A stretch of DNA of 64,000 nucleotides from Cupriavidus pauculus. GTDB lineage: Bacteria > Pseudomonadota > Gammaproteobacteria > Burkholderiales > Burkholderiaceae. A model generated the notes under the pieces. The model saw only the letters and a list, made by a program, of their open reading frames with translations, had not been told where the DNA came from and ran no database searches. The stretch covers positions 294,598-358,597 of the forward strand of contig NZ_PJRP01000002.1 of the NCBI RefSeq assembly GCF_002858765.1. The letters are read 5' to 3'. The translations under genes and the position numbers were made by a program. Positions 39,542-48,916 of this stretch are shown piece after piece. Numbering within the stretch: the first letter of the stretch is position 1; every line of letters begins with the position of its first letter.

Positions 39542-39560
39542 CTTGCGCGCAAGTTTTTTT
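39542..39560 (+). terminator. Terminator-like palindrome with T7
   Basis: CTTGCGCGCAAG (39542-39553) is a perfect 12-bp palindrome followed by seven T residues. The stem is short (5 bp with minimal loop), so efficiency is uncertain. Confidence 0.45.
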
Positions 39561-39571
39561 GCACTTTTTTC

Positions 39572-39600
39572 TTAACATCATCGAACAAACGAATTATGAT
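39572..39600 (+). promoter_or_regulatory. Sigma-70 promoter upstream of the H1-like gene
   Basis: TTAACA (39572-39577), a 17-bp spacer and TATGAT (39595-39600), within an AT-rich patch. No terminator is visible before 40194, so the transcript would have a leader near 590 nt. Confidence 0.6.
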
Positions 39601-40193
39601 TCGCCTTGACAAGAGTCTCACTTCATTGCATCGATGTGTTTGACGAAGCGAGCGTCGCAAGAAGGTAAGCAAGAAGCAACGATGACGCGATGCTTCGTCG
39701 CAGTGAATGCGGGTAGCCGAGGAGCACCAGAACTTTGACGCAGACCGGGCCGATCAGGCTTCTTACAACGCGTGCAGTCTCCTGTAGCCCAGTAACGGGA
39801 TGGGCAAGCTACCCCCGTAGAATTACCGTCTGCAGTGCGCGAGGCCAAGCCCGTGCTGCAGGCCTGCTGACCGATATCTCCTCTATTCAGGTTGCGCGCC
39901 GACACGATGGTCGGCGCGGGCCAATCGAATATTCCAGGGCACGGCATGCCCGGGAAATCCGCCTGTACGCTGGCTTTGCAGCCAGCGCGCGGATTTTGCG
40001 CTGCCGTGAAGACACCGCGCTGCGCGACACGAGTCGCGGCGGTATCCCTGCCACCGAATTCATTAGCGTGCGGTTCAAGCTGTCGTGCGCCGATGAATCG
40101 CTCGCTCGGTTGGGGCATGCATCCATGCGCCTCGGATCGGTCGGGTCGTCCATTTAGGTCATTCGATATTTCACGCTAGTGAAGGAGTTATCC

Positions 40194-40883
40194 ATGGCAA
40201 CTGCTGCAAAGAAAAAGCCGGCCGCCAAGAAGGCTGCCAAGCCGGCCGCCAAGAAGGCCGCTGTGAAGAAGGTCGCCGCCAAGAAGGCTGCACCGGCCGC
40301 CAAGAAGGCTGCTGTGAAGAAGGTTGCTACGAAGAAGGTAGCCGCCAAGAAGGTCGCCGCCAAGAAGGCTGCTCCGGCCGCCAAGAAGGCCGCAGTGAAG
40401 AAGGTTGCCGCCAAGAAGGTCGCAACCAAGAAGGTCGCCGCCAAGAAGGCAGCACCGGCCAAGAAGGCCGCAGTGAAGAAGGTTGCCGCCAAGAAGGTTG
40501 CAACCAAGAAGGTCGCCGCCAAGAAGGCAGCACCGGCCAAGAAGGCTGCAGTGAAGAAGGTTGCTGCCAAGAAGGCTGCACCGGCCAAGAAGGCTGCTGC
40601 TGCCAAGAAGGCTGCTGCGAAGCCTGCTGCCAAGAAGGCTGCCGCAAAGCCGGCTGCCAAGAAGGCCGCTGCGAAGCCTGCTGCCAAGAAGGCCGCTGCA
40701 AAGCCTGCTGCGAAGCCGGCCGCCAAGCCTGCTGCGAAGAAGGCTGTCGCCAAGAAGCCGGCTGCGAAGAAGGCTGCCAAGCCCGCTGCTGCTCCGGCCG
40801 TTGCACCTGCTGCTGCTGCACCCGCCAAGACCGCGCTGAACCCGGCAGCGGCCTGGCCGTTCCCGACGGGCAACCGTCCGTAA
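40194..40883 (+). CDS. Histone H1-like (HctB/BpH1-type) nucleoid protein
   Basis: The 229-residue protein is almost entirely Lys/Ala/Pro with repeats such as AAKKAAPAKK and VAAKKVATKK, like the C-terminal tail of eukaryotic H1 and the Bordetella/Chlamydia H1-like proteins. It should bind DNA non-specifically by charge and be disordered in solution. It ends AWPFPTGNRP, a short non-repetitive tail. AAGGAG lies 6 bp before the ATG. Nucleotide-level 78-bp tandem repeats occupy 40392-40585. Length varies between strains in such genes. Confidence 0.93.
   Translation: MATAAKKKPAAKKAAKPAAKKAAVKKVAAKKAAPAAKKAAVKKVATKKVAAKKVAAKKAAPAAKKAAVKKVAAKKVATKKVAAKKAAPAKKAAVKKVAAKKVATKKVAAKKAAPAKKAAVKKVAAKKAAPAKKAAAAKKAAAKPAAKKAAAKPAAKKAAAKPAAKKAAAKPAAKPAAKPAAKKAVAKKPAAKKAAKPAAAPAVAPAAAAPAKTALNPAAAWPFPTGNRP
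40392..40585 (+). repeat. 78-bp tandem repeats inside the H1-like gene
   Basis: Units begin at 40392, 40470 and 40548. The first two differ at about one base; the third is partial. Each unit encodes 26 residues, so changes in copy number keep the frame. Confidence 0.9.
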
Positions 40884-40926
40884 TTGCCTCGCCTTCGTGC
40901 GAGCGATCACTACCGGGAAACGCCTG

Positions 40927-40991
40927 GGCACGCATTGCGTGCCACACTGACCGGATACGCCGTATCCGGTCCGCAAGACAGCGAGTCTTGC
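40927..40991 (+). other. Three consecutive 3'-UTR hairpins
   Basis: Perfect inverted repeats: GGCACGC-att-GCGTGCC (40927-40943), ACCGGATAC-gcc-GTATCCGGT (40950-40970) and GCAAGAC-agcga-GTCTTGC (40973-40991). A terminator follows directly. They lie in the 110 bp after the H1-like stop codon. Confidence 0.8.
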
Positions 40992-40992
40992 C

Positions 40993-41028
40993 AACCCGCC
41001 GATGGCCTTCGTGCCCGGCGGGTTTTTT
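40993..41028 (+). terminator. Terminator of the H1-like gene
   Basis: CCCGCCG (40995-41001) pairs with CGGCGGG (41016-41022) and six T residues follow. Confidence 0.9.
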
Positions 41029-41054
41029 ATTGGCCGTGTTGGCCGCGCCAAATG

Positions 41055-41088
41055 AAAAACGCCGCGGCCCAAGGGCACGCGGCGTTTC
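41055..41088. terminator. Bidirectional terminator before the glycine-zipper gene end
   Basis: AACGCCGCG pairs with CGCGGCGTT, flanked by an A run on the left and TTTCTTT on the right. It serves the leftward lipoprotein gene ending at 41112. Confidence 0.85.
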
Positions 41089-41111
41089 TTTCTGACAGGC
41101 GTGTAATGATC

Positions 41112-41579
41112 TTAGTGCGAGACGCGTGTCACGCCTCCCGAAGACAGCAGGCGCACGCGGTCGCCGGGACGGAATACCTCGTCGGCTTCCTGGGTGATCG
41201 CCCGCATGTCGCCATCTTCGAGCTGCACCGTGATTTCCAGGCCGCGGCGCTGCGTGATGCGATTCTCGGCAGCGCTGCCGACAATGCCGCCAAGCACCGC
41301 GCCCAGCAGGCCGGCTGCCACGGATCCGCCGCCGCTGCCGATGGTGCTGCCCGCCGCGACGCCGCCGATCGCACCGCCGGCCAGCGTGCCGGCGCCCGTG
41401 GAGCCGCCCTGGATCATGACTTCGCGCACACCCTGGACCACGCCATAGCGCACCGTCTGTTCCCGCTGCGCCTGGCCGGGTGCGTAGACACTGCCGGAAT
41501 TCGAGTAGTTGGCACACCCGCCGACCAGCGCCGCGGTGGCCAGCACCACGACACCGCCGATTCGTAGGATCTGATTCAT
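41112..41579 (-). CDS. SlyB/Pcp-like glycine-zipper outer-membrane lipoprotein
   Basis: Small envelope lipoprotein. The lipobox LVGGC places the lipid on Cys22. The central GGAIGGVAAGSTIGSGGG and LLGAVLGGIVGSAAE are glycine-zipper hydrophobic helices. The C-terminal part resembles the SlyB/Pcp family. These proteins support outer-membrane integrity, and slyB is under PhoP control in enterics; regulation here is not visible. It lies after a bidirectional terminator and upstream of nothing co-directed. Confidence 0.88.
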   Translation of the reverse strand: MNQILRIGGVVVLATAALVGGCANYSNSGSVYAPGQAQREQTVRYGVVQGVREVMIQGGSTGAGTLAGGAIGGVAAGSTIGSGGGSVAAGLLGAVLGGIVGSAAENRITQRRGLEITVQLEDGDMRAITQEADEVFRPGDRVRLLSSGGVTRVSH

Positions 41580-41644
41580 CGCAACTCCCGTCTGAGTGTC
41601 GCGCCCTTCGTCGTCGCCCGGTGTGCGCGGTTTACCGTTTCATC

Positions 41645-42592
41645 TTAGGCGTATTGGTAACCGAACGCCGCCGCGAAGCGGCTGCCGATCTCCTCACGCG
41701 AAATCCAGTGATTCTGGGGGCCCTGTTGGGCAATCTTGAGCGCACCCATCAGCGATGCGAGGCGGCCGGTGGTTTCCCAGTCCATGCCTTGCTCGATACC
41801 GTAGAGCAGGCCGCCGCGGAAGGCGTCGCCACAACCGGTGGGGTCAACCACGCGTTCGGCCTGCACGGCCGGGATGGCGTATTGCTGGCCATCGGCAAAG
41901 ATGCTGGCGCCACGTTCGCCGTGCGTCACGATGAACGCGCGCACCTTGGCGGCCACTTCGGCGCTGGTCCAGGCGGTGCGGGACAGCATGACCTGAGCTT
42001 CGTAGTCATTGACCGTCACGTAGCTGGCGAGTTCAATGAACGCGCGCAGGTCCTCGCCGTTGAACAGCGGCATGGCCTGGCCCAGATCGAAGATGAACGG
42101 AATGCCTGCCTCGGCGAACTGTTGTGCGTGGTGCAACATGCCTTCACGGCTGTCCGGCGCCACGATGCCCAGTGCCGGACGCTTGCCGGCGCCCAGCGCG
42201 TCCTGCACGGTGTTGACCTGCGACTGGCCCATCGCACCGGGGTGAAATGCGGTGATCTGGTTGTTGTCCAGGTCGGTCGTGATCATGGCCTGCGCCGTGA
42301 ACGTGTCGGGCAGCGTACGGATATGGTCGGTGCTGATGCCCAGGTCGCGCAGGTACTGCAGGTACGGGTCGGCATCCTGGCCCACGGTGGCCATCACGAT
42401 CGGATCGCCGCCCAGCATCTTGAGCGTGTAGCCGATGTTGCCGGCGCAGCCGCCGAACTCGCGCCGCATGCCCGGAACCAGAAACGAAACGTTCAGCATG
42501 TGGATCTGGTCCGGAAGAATGTGTTCACGGAACCGCCCGTCGAACGTCATGATGGTGTCGTAGGCGACGGAACCGCAGATCAGGCTGGACAT
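41645..42592 (-). CDS. PfkB-family carbohydrate/adenosine kinase
   Basis: Ribokinase-fold kinase. PfkB motif 2 is DPTGCGDAFRGGLLYG with the catalytic aspartate, and the N-terminal part has FGGCAGNIGYTLKMLGG. The 315 residues fit the adenosine-kinase-like branch, but ribokinase or another sugar kinase is possible. It lies downstream of tpx on the same strand, 100 bp away. Confidence 0.88.
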   Translation of the reverse strand: MSSLICGSVAYDTIMTFDGRFREHILPDQIHMLNVSFLVPGMRREFGGCAGNIGYTLKMLGGDPIVMATVGQDADPYLQYLRDLGISTDHIRTLPDTFTAQAMITTDLDNNQITAFHPGAMGQSQVNTVQDALGAGKRPALGIVAPDSREGMLHHAQQFAEAGIPFIFDLGQAMPLFNGEDLRAFIELASYVTVNDYEAQVMLSRTAWTSAEVAAKVRAFIVTHGERGASIFADGQQYAIPAVQAERVVDPTGCGDAFRGGLLYGIEQGMDWETTGRLASLMGALKIAQQGPQNHWISREEIGSRFAAAFGYQYA

Positions 42593-42695
42593 CTCTTCTC
42601 CAAATGGCCCCGACGGGCCGCAACAGATACGTTAAATAATTCCGCCCGTGCATGACGGGCGGGAGCGCTTGCGCAACTGTGTTCTACCGCACAGA

Positions 42696-43196
42696 TTATT
42701 TCAGTGCAGCCAGAGCAGCGTCGTAATTCGGTTCCTGCTTGATTTCGGGCACCAGCTCGCTGTACTTCACGGCGTCGCTTTCGTCGACCACCACCACGGC
42801 ACGCGCGCACACGCCGGCCAGCGGGCCACTCTTGATATCGACGCCGTAGGCGTTCTTGAAGTCAGCGCCGCGCATCGTCGACAGCGTCACCACGTTGCTC
42901 AGGCCTTCGGCGGTGCAGAAGCGGCCCATGGCGAACGGCAGGTCGGCCGAGATGGTCAGCACCACGGTGTTGGCCAGGCTGCTGGCGGCCTCGTTGAACT
43001 TGCGTGCCGACGCCTGGCAGACGGGCGTGTCCAGGCTCGGGACGATGTTCAGCACTTTGCGCTTGCCTGCGAAGTCAGCCAGCGTCACGTCCTTCAGGTC
43101 CTTGCCGACCAGCGAGAAGGCCGGGGCCTTGTCGCCAGCCTGGGGAAACTTGCCGCCAACTTCGATGGCGTTGCCGCCAAGGGTCACATTGCTCAT
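42696..43196 (-). CDS. tpx: Thiol peroxidase Tpx (atypical 2-Cys peroxiredoxin)
   Basis: Thioredoxin-dependent reduction of peroxides. The peroxidatic cysteine C60 is in PSLDTPVCQ and the resolving cysteine C94 in MGRFCTAEG, matching the spacing in E. coli Tpx (61/95). The ATG at 43196 has AGGAG upstream and gives 166 residues, normal for the family. Confidence 0.96.
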   Translation of the reverse strand: MSNVTLGGNAIEVGGKFPQAGDKAPAFSLVGKDLKDVTLADFAGKRKVLNIVPSLDTPVCQASARKFNEAASSLANTVVLTISADLPFAMGRFCTAEGLSNVVTLSTMRGADFKNAYGVDIKSGPLAGVCARAVVVVDESDAVKYSELVPEIKQEPNYDAALAALK

Positions 43197-43272
43197 GGTT
43201 GCTCCTGTCAGAAAGTACGGCCCGCCGGCCTGGTGCATTGCCGGCCGGCGTGGCGAGGGGGGGCGATGGAAT

Positions 43273-45135
43273 TCAGGGGTAGAAAATCAGCACGCGGTAA
43301 TTGGCTGCCGCCTGCTGCGTCCGGAATCGTACCCGAACCGGCAACTCGCTGCCCGCGCGCAGGCCCGTGGCGGCAAAGCCGCGCTGGGCGGGCTCCAGGT
43401 ACTCGCCCGGCAGCAGCACACGGCGCAACAGCAGCTGGTCCTGCAGATCGGTCATCACGAGCTCGATCGCCGGCAGCGCCGTGGTGGCGCGGCCCTGGTT
43501 TCGCAGGGCGACGGCCAGCAGATACACGTCGCTTGCCTCATCCTGCTTCTGCAGTTGCGAGCTGTCGATGCGCAGGGCATCCAGGTCGCGCCACGGCGGT
43601 ACCTCGCAGCCAAACGGTGCGCAGGCCGCCTCAAGTACCGGACGCAGCACCGGCATGCTGCCCGCAATCTGGCTGCGGGTCAGATAGACACCCTGCACGA
43701 GAATGCCCAGCCCGAGTACCACGGCCGCAGCGCGCAGCCAGGTACGCCGGCCGCCCGGCACCGATACCTTGGCGCTGGGCGCGCGCGCCTGCTCGCGCTC
43801 GCGCGTATGACGTAGGAAGTCGGGCGCGAAGACGGGGCCGCTCGCGGGCGACGCGGATGTCGTGGATGCCGACGTGGCGGAAGCGCCATGCTGGTTCAGC
43901 CAATGGCGCGTGGTGGTTTCGCGCGCTACGGCGTCGGGTGTGCCATCGCGCAACGTGACGCCGAGATCGTGTTCGATGACGTCCTTGGCTTGGGCGGCCC
44001 AGGCATCCGCCTCGGGATCGGCCGGATCCGCGACGCGCAGGAAGCCGCTGGCGCTGGGCACCGGATCCGCTTGCGGAAACGGTTCGGGCGTGGGCAATTC
44101 GTTGATGGACGTGCCAGACGACAGGTCAGGCAGTTCGTCGGCAGATACCGCGTCCGCAACCTCCGCACGCGCATCATCCGGGGTGGCTTCGGACGCCTGC
44201 GACAGCCCGGTTTCCGCCGTCTCGGGTACATCGGGGACATCCGGGACAGCTGCGGCAGCTTCCGGCATGGGCCGGGTCGACGGCGCATCGGCGGGGCGCA
44301 GTGGCGGCCACGTGGCCCTGGCGCTGTACGCGCCGTACGGCGGCATGCCCGACGGGTTAGGTGGTGCAAATGCAGCGGCGGGGTCCAGCGATGAGTGCGG
44401 TGCAGGCACCGGCGGCTGCGCTGGCACCGGCTCGTCGTCGAATGCGGAATGATTCAGCATCGGCCACGGCGCAGGCGGTTCGGTCAGCGGCGTCTCCGCT
44501 GCCGCTTTCGGTGCGGTGGCGGACGGCGCGGGTGTCAGGGCTTCGGATACTGGCTCCTCGTCCGCTTCCGGCGCGTGCGTCCCGAAGGCAGTGGTTTCGG
44601 TGGTGTCAGGCGAGATGGCGCGTGCGGCGTCGGGTTCGACAGCGATTTCCGTGCTGGCGGCGCCGGCGCCGGCAACCGTCTCCGCCGCCTCGGCATGCAC
44701 GGCGGGTTCGACCGCCGCTTCCGTGCGATCGTCGCCGGCAATATTTGCAGCGGTCGCCGCGGCAGTCGTGTCTTGTGCCGGCGCCGCTTCATCGGGCGAC
44801 GGCTCCGACATCATCGTCGTCGGCGAATCGAGCGCGGGCACTTCGTAGCCCGGATCAAAGCCCGGGTGGAACGGGGTGTCGTCTTCGCGCGCCCGGGTGG
44901 TTGCCTGCGTCTGCTCCGCATGGGCCAGCGCGGCGGCCATCGTCACGGCCGGCGCAGTCGCCGTAGCCGATGTCGCCGCCGGGGCGGGTACTTCGATCAG
45001 GTGTTCGCGCGCATCAAAGACGGTGTCGCATTGTCCGCAGCGGACCAGGCCCTGACGCAACCGCAGCTGGTCCGCAACAAGCCGGAACGCGGTGCGGCAG
45101 GCCGGGCAGCGCGTGACGAGCTTGGCAGCGGCCAT
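43273..45135 (-). CDS. Zinc-ribbon / DUF3426 membrane protein with very long linker
   Basis: The N-terminal MJ0042-type zinc ribbon binds through C10, C13, C33 and C36 ([17 protein letters not shown]). About 400 residues of acidic, Ala/Pro/Thr-rich, probably disordered sequence follow. One membrane helix ([20 protein letters not shown]) then leads to the C-terminal DUF3426 domain. The family usually sits next to prmA, as here (9 bp). The linker is unusually long. Function unknown. Confidence 0.88.
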   Translation of the reverse strand: MAAAKLVTRCPACRTAFRLVADQLRLRQGLVRCGQCDTVFDAREHLIEVPAPAATSATATAPAVTMAAALAHAEQTQATTRAREDDTPFHPGFDPGYEVPALDSPTTMMSEPSPDEAAPAQDTTAAATAANIAGDDRTEAAVEPAVHAEAAETVAGAGAASTEIAVEPDAARAISPDTTETTAFGTHAPEADEEPVSEALTPAPSATAPKAAAETPLTEPPAPWPMLNHSAFDDEPVPAQPPVPAPHSSLDPAAAFAPPNPSGMPPYGAYSARATWPPLRPADAPSTRPMPEAAAAVPDVPDVPETAETGLSQASEATPDDARAEVADAVSADELPDLSSGTSINELPTPEPFPQADPVPSASGFLRVADPADPEADAWAAQAKDVIEHDLGVTLRDGTPDAVARETTTRHWLNQHGASATSASTTSASPASGPVFAPDFLRHTREREQARAPSAKVSVPGGRRTWLRAAAVVLGLGILVQGVYLTRSQIAGSMPVLRPVLEAACAPFGCEVPPWRDLDALRIDSSQLQKQDEASDVYLLAVALRNQGRATTALPAIELVMTDLQDQLLLRRVLLPGEYLEPAQRGFAATGLRAGSELPVRVRFRTQQAAANYRVLIFYP

Positions 45136-45144
45136 GGTGACGAA

Positions 45145-46056
45145 TCAGGAACGGTTGGCAGTCAGCGGGCGCGTGCCGTGCAGGCAGACCCAGCCTTCCT
45201 CGCTGCGCCAGACCGACATGGCCAGCCATGGCGCGTAGGCGGCGGCCACTTCATCGGCCTGCCGTTCCAGCACGCCGGACAGCACCAGCCGGCCGCCGGG
45301 ACGCACGCGTGCCGAAAGCATCGCGGCCATCAGCTTGAGCGGATTGGAAAGGATATTGGCCACCACCAGGTCGTAGCTGGCTTCGGAGACCGACTCCGGC
45401 AGCGCAAAGCTGGCCTCCACGCGATTGCGCTCGGCGTTGTAGCGCGATGCCTCGACGGCGTTCGGATCGATGTCGATGCCGATGGTCTCGCCCGCGCCGA
45501 GCTTCTTCGCCACGATGGCCAGAATGCCCGAGCCGCAGCCGTAGTCCAGCACGGTCTCGCCGGCCTGCACGTTCTGCTCCAGCCATTGCATGCACAGGCG
45601 CGTGGTCGGGTGGCTGCCGGTGCCGAAGGCCAGGCCCGGATCGAGTTCCAGGATCACGGCGTCGGGCTCCGGCGCGTCGTGCCACGACGGCACGACCCAG
45701 ATCTTCTCGCCCACGCGGATCGGCTCGAATTGCGACTGGGTCAGACGCACCCAGTCCTGGTCTTCCACCGAGCGCAACGCGAATTGCGGGACGGGGTCGA
45801 CCTTGAGCGCGTTCGCGGCAGCGGTCACCACCAGCGCGGGGTCGGTCTCTTCGTCGAAGAGCGCCACCACGCGCGAGCGGTTCCACGCCAGCCGCGTCGG
45901 CTCCAGCCCGGGCTCTCCAAAGAGCGGTTGCTCGTCGGGCGTATCGGCGTCGGCGTCTTCCACCGATACCGACAGCGCGCCGAGGTCGAACAATGCGTCG
46001 GACCAGGCTTCAGCCTGGTCCTGCGCAATTTCGATCACACATTCCTGGAATGCCAC
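45145..46056 (-). CDS. prmA: Ribosomal protein L11 methyltransferase PrmA
   Basis: S-adenosylmethionine-dependent trimethylation of L11. The N-terminal L11-recognition domain starts [16 protein letters not shown]. The catalytic domain has [37 protein letters not shown] and [11 protein letters not shown]. The length of 303 is standard. It forms a co-directed group with accB, accC upstream and the DUF3426 gene downstream, a common betaproteobacterial order. Confidence 0.96.
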   Translation of the reverse strand: MAFQECVIEIAQDQAEAWSDALFDLGALSVSVEDADADTPDEQPLFGEPGLEPTRLAWNRSRVVALFDEETDPALVVTAAANALKVDPVPQFALRSVEDQDWVRLTQSQFEPIRVGEKIWVVPSWHDAPEPDAVILELDPGLAFGTGSHPTTRLCMQWLEQNVQAGETVLDYGCGSGILAIVAKKLGAGETIGIDIDPNAVEASRYNAERNRVEASFALPESVSEASYDLVVANILSNPLKLMAAMLSARVRPGGRLVLSGVLERQADEVAAAYAPWLAMSVWRSEEGWVCLHGTRPLTANRS

Positions 46057-46098
46057 AGGTTTCCTTTTGACTGCAAAGCCGGCCGATCAGGCCCCGCT

Positions 46099-47466
46099 TC
46101 AGGGTTTCTCGCCCTGGGCGTTGGCCTTCTGGGCCAGGCGGTGTTCAAGATAATGGATGCTGGTGCCGCCTTCCACGAAGTTGGCGTCGAGCATCAGTTC
46201 GCGGTGCAGCGGCACGTTGGTCAGGATGCCATCCACCACCATCTCCGACAGCGCAATGCGCATGCGGGCGATGGCCTGATCACGCGTGGCGCCATACGTG
46301 ATGATCTTGCCGATCATCGAGTCGTAGTTGGGCGGCACGAAGTAGCCATCATACGCGTGCGAGTCCACGCGGACACCGGGGCCGCCGGGCATGTGCCAGG
46401 CGGTGATGCGGCCCGGCGACGGCGTGAACTTGAACGGGTCCTCGGCGTTGATACGGCATTCCAGTGCGTGGCCGCGCAGTTCCACATCCTTCTGGCGGTA
46501 GCGCAGCTTCTCGCCGTAGGCGATGCGGATCTGTTCCTGCACGATGTCGATGCCCGTGATCATTTCGGTGACCGGGTGCTCCACCTGCACGCGCGTGTTC
46601 ATCTCGATGAAGTAGAACTCGTTGTTCTCGTACAGGAATTCAAACGTGCCGGCGCCACGGTAGCCGATCTTCTTGCAGGCGTCGGCGCAGCGGTCGCCGA
46701 TGCGCTCGATCAGGCGGCGCGGAATGTGCGGAGCCGGCGCTTCCTCGATCACCTTCTGGTGGCGGCGCTGCATCGAGCAGTCGCGCTCGCCCAGCCAGAT
46801 GGCCTGCTTGTGCTGGTCGGCCAGGATCTGGATTTCCACATGGCGCGGGTTCTCGAGGAACTTCTCCATGTAGACCTCGGGATTGCCGAAGGCGCGGCCC
46901 GCTTCCTCGCGCGTCATGTTGACGGCGTTGATCAGTGCGGCCTCGGTATGCACTACGCGCATGCCGCGGCCACCACCGCCGCCAGCGGCCTTGATGATCA
47001 CGGGGTAGCCCACGCGACGCGCGGTGGCCAGGATTTCCTTCGGGTCATCGGGCAGGGCGCCTTCCGAGCCCGGCACGCACGGCACGCCGGACTTGATCAT
47101 GGCCTGCTTGGCCGACACCTTGTCGCCCATCAGGCGGATGCTGTCGGAAGTCGGGCCGATGAACACGAAGCCGGACTTTTCCACACGCTCGGCAAAGTCG
47201 GCGTTTTCCGACAGGAAGCCGTAGCCGGGGTGGATCGCCTGGGCGTCGGTGACTTCGGCAGCCGAAATGATGGCCGGCATGTTCAGGTAAGACAGCGGCG
47301 ACGGGGCCGGGCCGATACAGACGGCTTCATCGGCCAGCTTGACGTACTTGGCTTCCTTGTCGGCTTCCGAGTACACCACCACGGTCTTGATGCCCAGTTC
47401 GCGGCAGGCGCGCTGGATGCGAAGGGCGATTTCGCCGCGGTTCGCGATCAGAATTTTTTCAAACAT
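46099..47466 (-). CDS. accC: Acetyl-CoA carboxylase, biotin carboxylase subunit
   Basis: Carboxylates biotin on AccB using ATP and bicarbonate, the first step of fatty-acid synthesis. [16 protein letters not shown] is the conserved start; [12 protein letters not shown] is the ATP loop; [18 protein letters not shown] and the central [20 protein letters not shown] are also present. The ATG at 47466 gives 455 residues, normal. It lies 115 bp downstream of accB, with hairpins in the gap. Confidence 0.98.
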   Translation of the reverse strand: MFEKILIANRGEIALRIQRACRELGIKTVVVYSEADKEAKYVKLADEAVCIGPAPSPLSYLNMPAIISAAEVTDAQAIHPGYGFLSENADFAERVEKSGFVFIGPTSDSIRLMGDKVSAKQAMIKSGVPCVPGSEGALPDDPKEILATARRVGYPVIIKAAGGGGGRGMRVVHTEAALINAVNMTREEAGRAFGNPEVYMEKFLENPRHVEIQILADQHKQAIWLGERDCSMQRRHQKVIEEAPAPHIPRRLIERIGDRCADACKKIGYRGAGTFEFLYENNEFYFIEMNTRVQVEHPVTEMITGIDIVQEQIRIAYGEKLRYRQKDVELRGHALECRINAEDPFKFTPSPGRITAWHMPGGPGVRVDSHAYDGYFVPPNYDSMIGKIITYGATRDQAIARMRIALSEMVVDGILTNVPLHRELMLDANFVEGGTSIHYLEHRLAQKANAQGEKP

Positions 47467-47531
47467 GGTCTCTCTCTGCGAGAACAGGGGCGGGCCCGCG
47501 CACGCCAGGGTGGCGCACCGGGCCAACGCAT

Positions 47532-47579
47532 GCGGCAGGGGCCTTTCGGGGGCCCGCCTGCCGCGTCAGCCGGCTGACG
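47532..47579 (-). other. Hairpins between accB and accC
   Basis: GCGGCAGG (47533-47540) pairs with CCTGCCGC (47557-47564), enclosing a second GC stem, and a perfect 16-bp palindrome CGTCAGCCGGCTGACG lies at 47564-47579, three bases from the accB stop. No T run follows, so a readthrough structure is likely. Confidence 0.6.
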
Positions 47580-47581
47580 GC

Positions 47582-48055
47582 TTAGCCGATCACGAACAGC
47601 GGCTGGCCGTATTCCACGGCCTGGCCGTTTTCGACGAGGATTTCCTTGATCACGCCAGCCTTGTCGCACTCGATCTCGTTGAGCAGCTTCATGGCTTCGA
47701 TGATGCAGACGGTCTGGCCTTCCTTGACGGTATCGCCCACGTTCATGAACGGTGCGGCACCCGGCGACGGCGCGCGGTAGAACGTGCCGACCATCGGCGA
47801 CGTCACCACGTGGCCGGCCGGCAGTTGCGGGGCGGCTTCGGCGGCGGCGGCGGCAGCAGGGGCGACGGGGGCGCCGGCCATGGGGAAGCCGGCAGCGGCC
47901 GGTAGGGCCTGGAACTGGGGCATGCCAACCGGCGCCAGCACCTGCGGCGGTTGCTTGACGATACGAACCTTGCCGTCACCCTCGGTCACTTCGAGTTCCG
48001 AAATGCCGGATTCGGCCACCAGGTCGATCAGCGTCTTCAGCTTGCGCAGGTCCAT
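47582..48055 (-). CDS. accB: Biotin carboxyl carrier protein AccB
   Basis: Carries biotin on K123 in [10 protein letters not shown], shuttling carboxyl groups from AccC to the transferase. The N-terminal helix [17 protein letters not shown] and the Pro/Ala linker are typical. The 157 residues fit. It is first in accB-accC, with an intergenic structure that could set the ratio of the two. Confidence 0.97.
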   Translation of the reverse strand: MDLRKLKTLIDLVAESGISELEVTEGDGKVRIVKQPPQVLAPVGMPQFQALPAAAGFPMAGAPVAPAAAAAAEAAPQLPAGHVVTSPMVGTFYRAPSPGAAPFMNVGDTVKEGQTVCIIEAMKLLNEIECDKAGVIKEILVENGQAVEYGQPLFVIG

Positions 48056-48196
48056 CTTCTTATCCTCCAGAATCGGGTTGTCCGGTCACCTTCGTGTGAA
48101 GGGACGGCGGCGGTCAGTCATTGATTTGGCCTGCCACACAAACGTGCCAGGCCGCGGTTGTCTCGCTCTAACAGAGGCGGTGCGGGTTGCTAGCTG

Positions 48197-48676
48197 CTAG
48201 CTGTCCTGCTCCTGCGCCAGCGCGTATTCCAGCGCCAGCAGGTATCCCTGCCAGCCCAGGCCGCAGATCACCCCAATCGCCTGATCGGAAAAATACGAGT
48301 GATGGCGGAACGGCTCACGGCGGTGCACGTTGGACAGGTGTACTTCGACAAAGGGGATTGCCACGCCGGCCAGCGCATCGCGCAGCGCCACGCTGGTATG
48401 CGTGAAGGCCGCGGGATTGATGATGACGAGATCTACCCCTTCGCCGCGCGCGGCATGAACGCGATCTACCAGAGCGCCCTCATGATTGGACTGGAACGTG
48501 TCCAGCCCGATGCCTGCGGACGCCGCGCGTTTTGCCAACGCATCGTTGATGTCGGTCAGCGTGGTATGTCCGTAAGTCTGCGGCTCGCGCGTGCCCAGCA
48601 AATTCAGGTTCGGGCCATGCAGAACCAGGACTTTGCGGTAGCGGGCGGAGCGGCTGACGGTAGGGGTAGAAGACAC
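48197..48676 (-). CDS. aroQ: Type II 3-dehydroquinate dehydratase
   Basis: Dehydrates 3-dehydroquinate in the shikimate pathway. It shows [18 protein letters not shown] with the catalytic tyrosine in the following [22 protein letters not shown], and [18 protein letters not shown]. The start is GTG at 48676 and gives 159 residues. It lies 141 bp upstream of accB on the same strand. aroE is also in this window at 57,091. Confidence 0.96.
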   Translation of the reverse strand: MSSTPTVSRSARYRKVLVLHGPNLNLLGTREPQTYGHTTLTDINDALAKRAASAGIGLDTFQSNHEGALVDRVHAARGEGVDLVIINPAAFTHTSVALRDALAGVAIPFVEVHLSNVHRREPFRHHSYFSDQAIGVICGLGWQGYLLALEYALAQEQDS

Positions 48677-48916
48677 GGCGGCTCGACCAGTTCAACGAAA
48701 TTGCGCGGAGATTACCGTAGCTTAGAGGGATTTGTCTAGCACGGGATACAAGGCGCCATGTCGGCTCTAAGACATTTCCGAGCCCGAAAGCGCCGTTTTA
48801 AGCACAAAAACCGGTGGAATGGGGGTTTGTCCGCACGTTGGCGGTGCTTTCGGTGGATTTTGGCCGGAGATCGGTGCAGATCCCAGCGATTTGGTCGTTT
48901 CAGGTTGCCGGAGGGC

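Larger units (their letters stand above)
38268..40193. other. 1.9-kb region without a recognisable gene
   Basis: All frames are mostly open but none of the translations looks like a protein I know, and codon choice is unlike the neighbours. The composition shifts: rich in GCGATCG/CGACG words, with an AT-rich patch at 39540-39610. It contains a 24-bp tandem repeat (38821-38857), a dyad CGGCGCC-aacgc-GGCGCCG (38761-38779), a terminator-like palindrome (39542-39560), a consensus promoter (39572-39600) and a stem at 39970-39987. It may hold a long leader, an untranslated RNA or a decayed gene. Confidence 0.6.

Noticed and set aside
39735..40157. A 140-codon plus-strand frame before the H1-like gene
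   Set aside because: No ribosome site and no recognisable pattern; more likely leader sequence.
40154..40873. An Ala/Phe/Leu-rich antisense frame through the H1-like gene
   Set aside because: The AAG/GCC repeat of the H1-like gene forces a regular antisense translation; no ribosome site or conservation signal.
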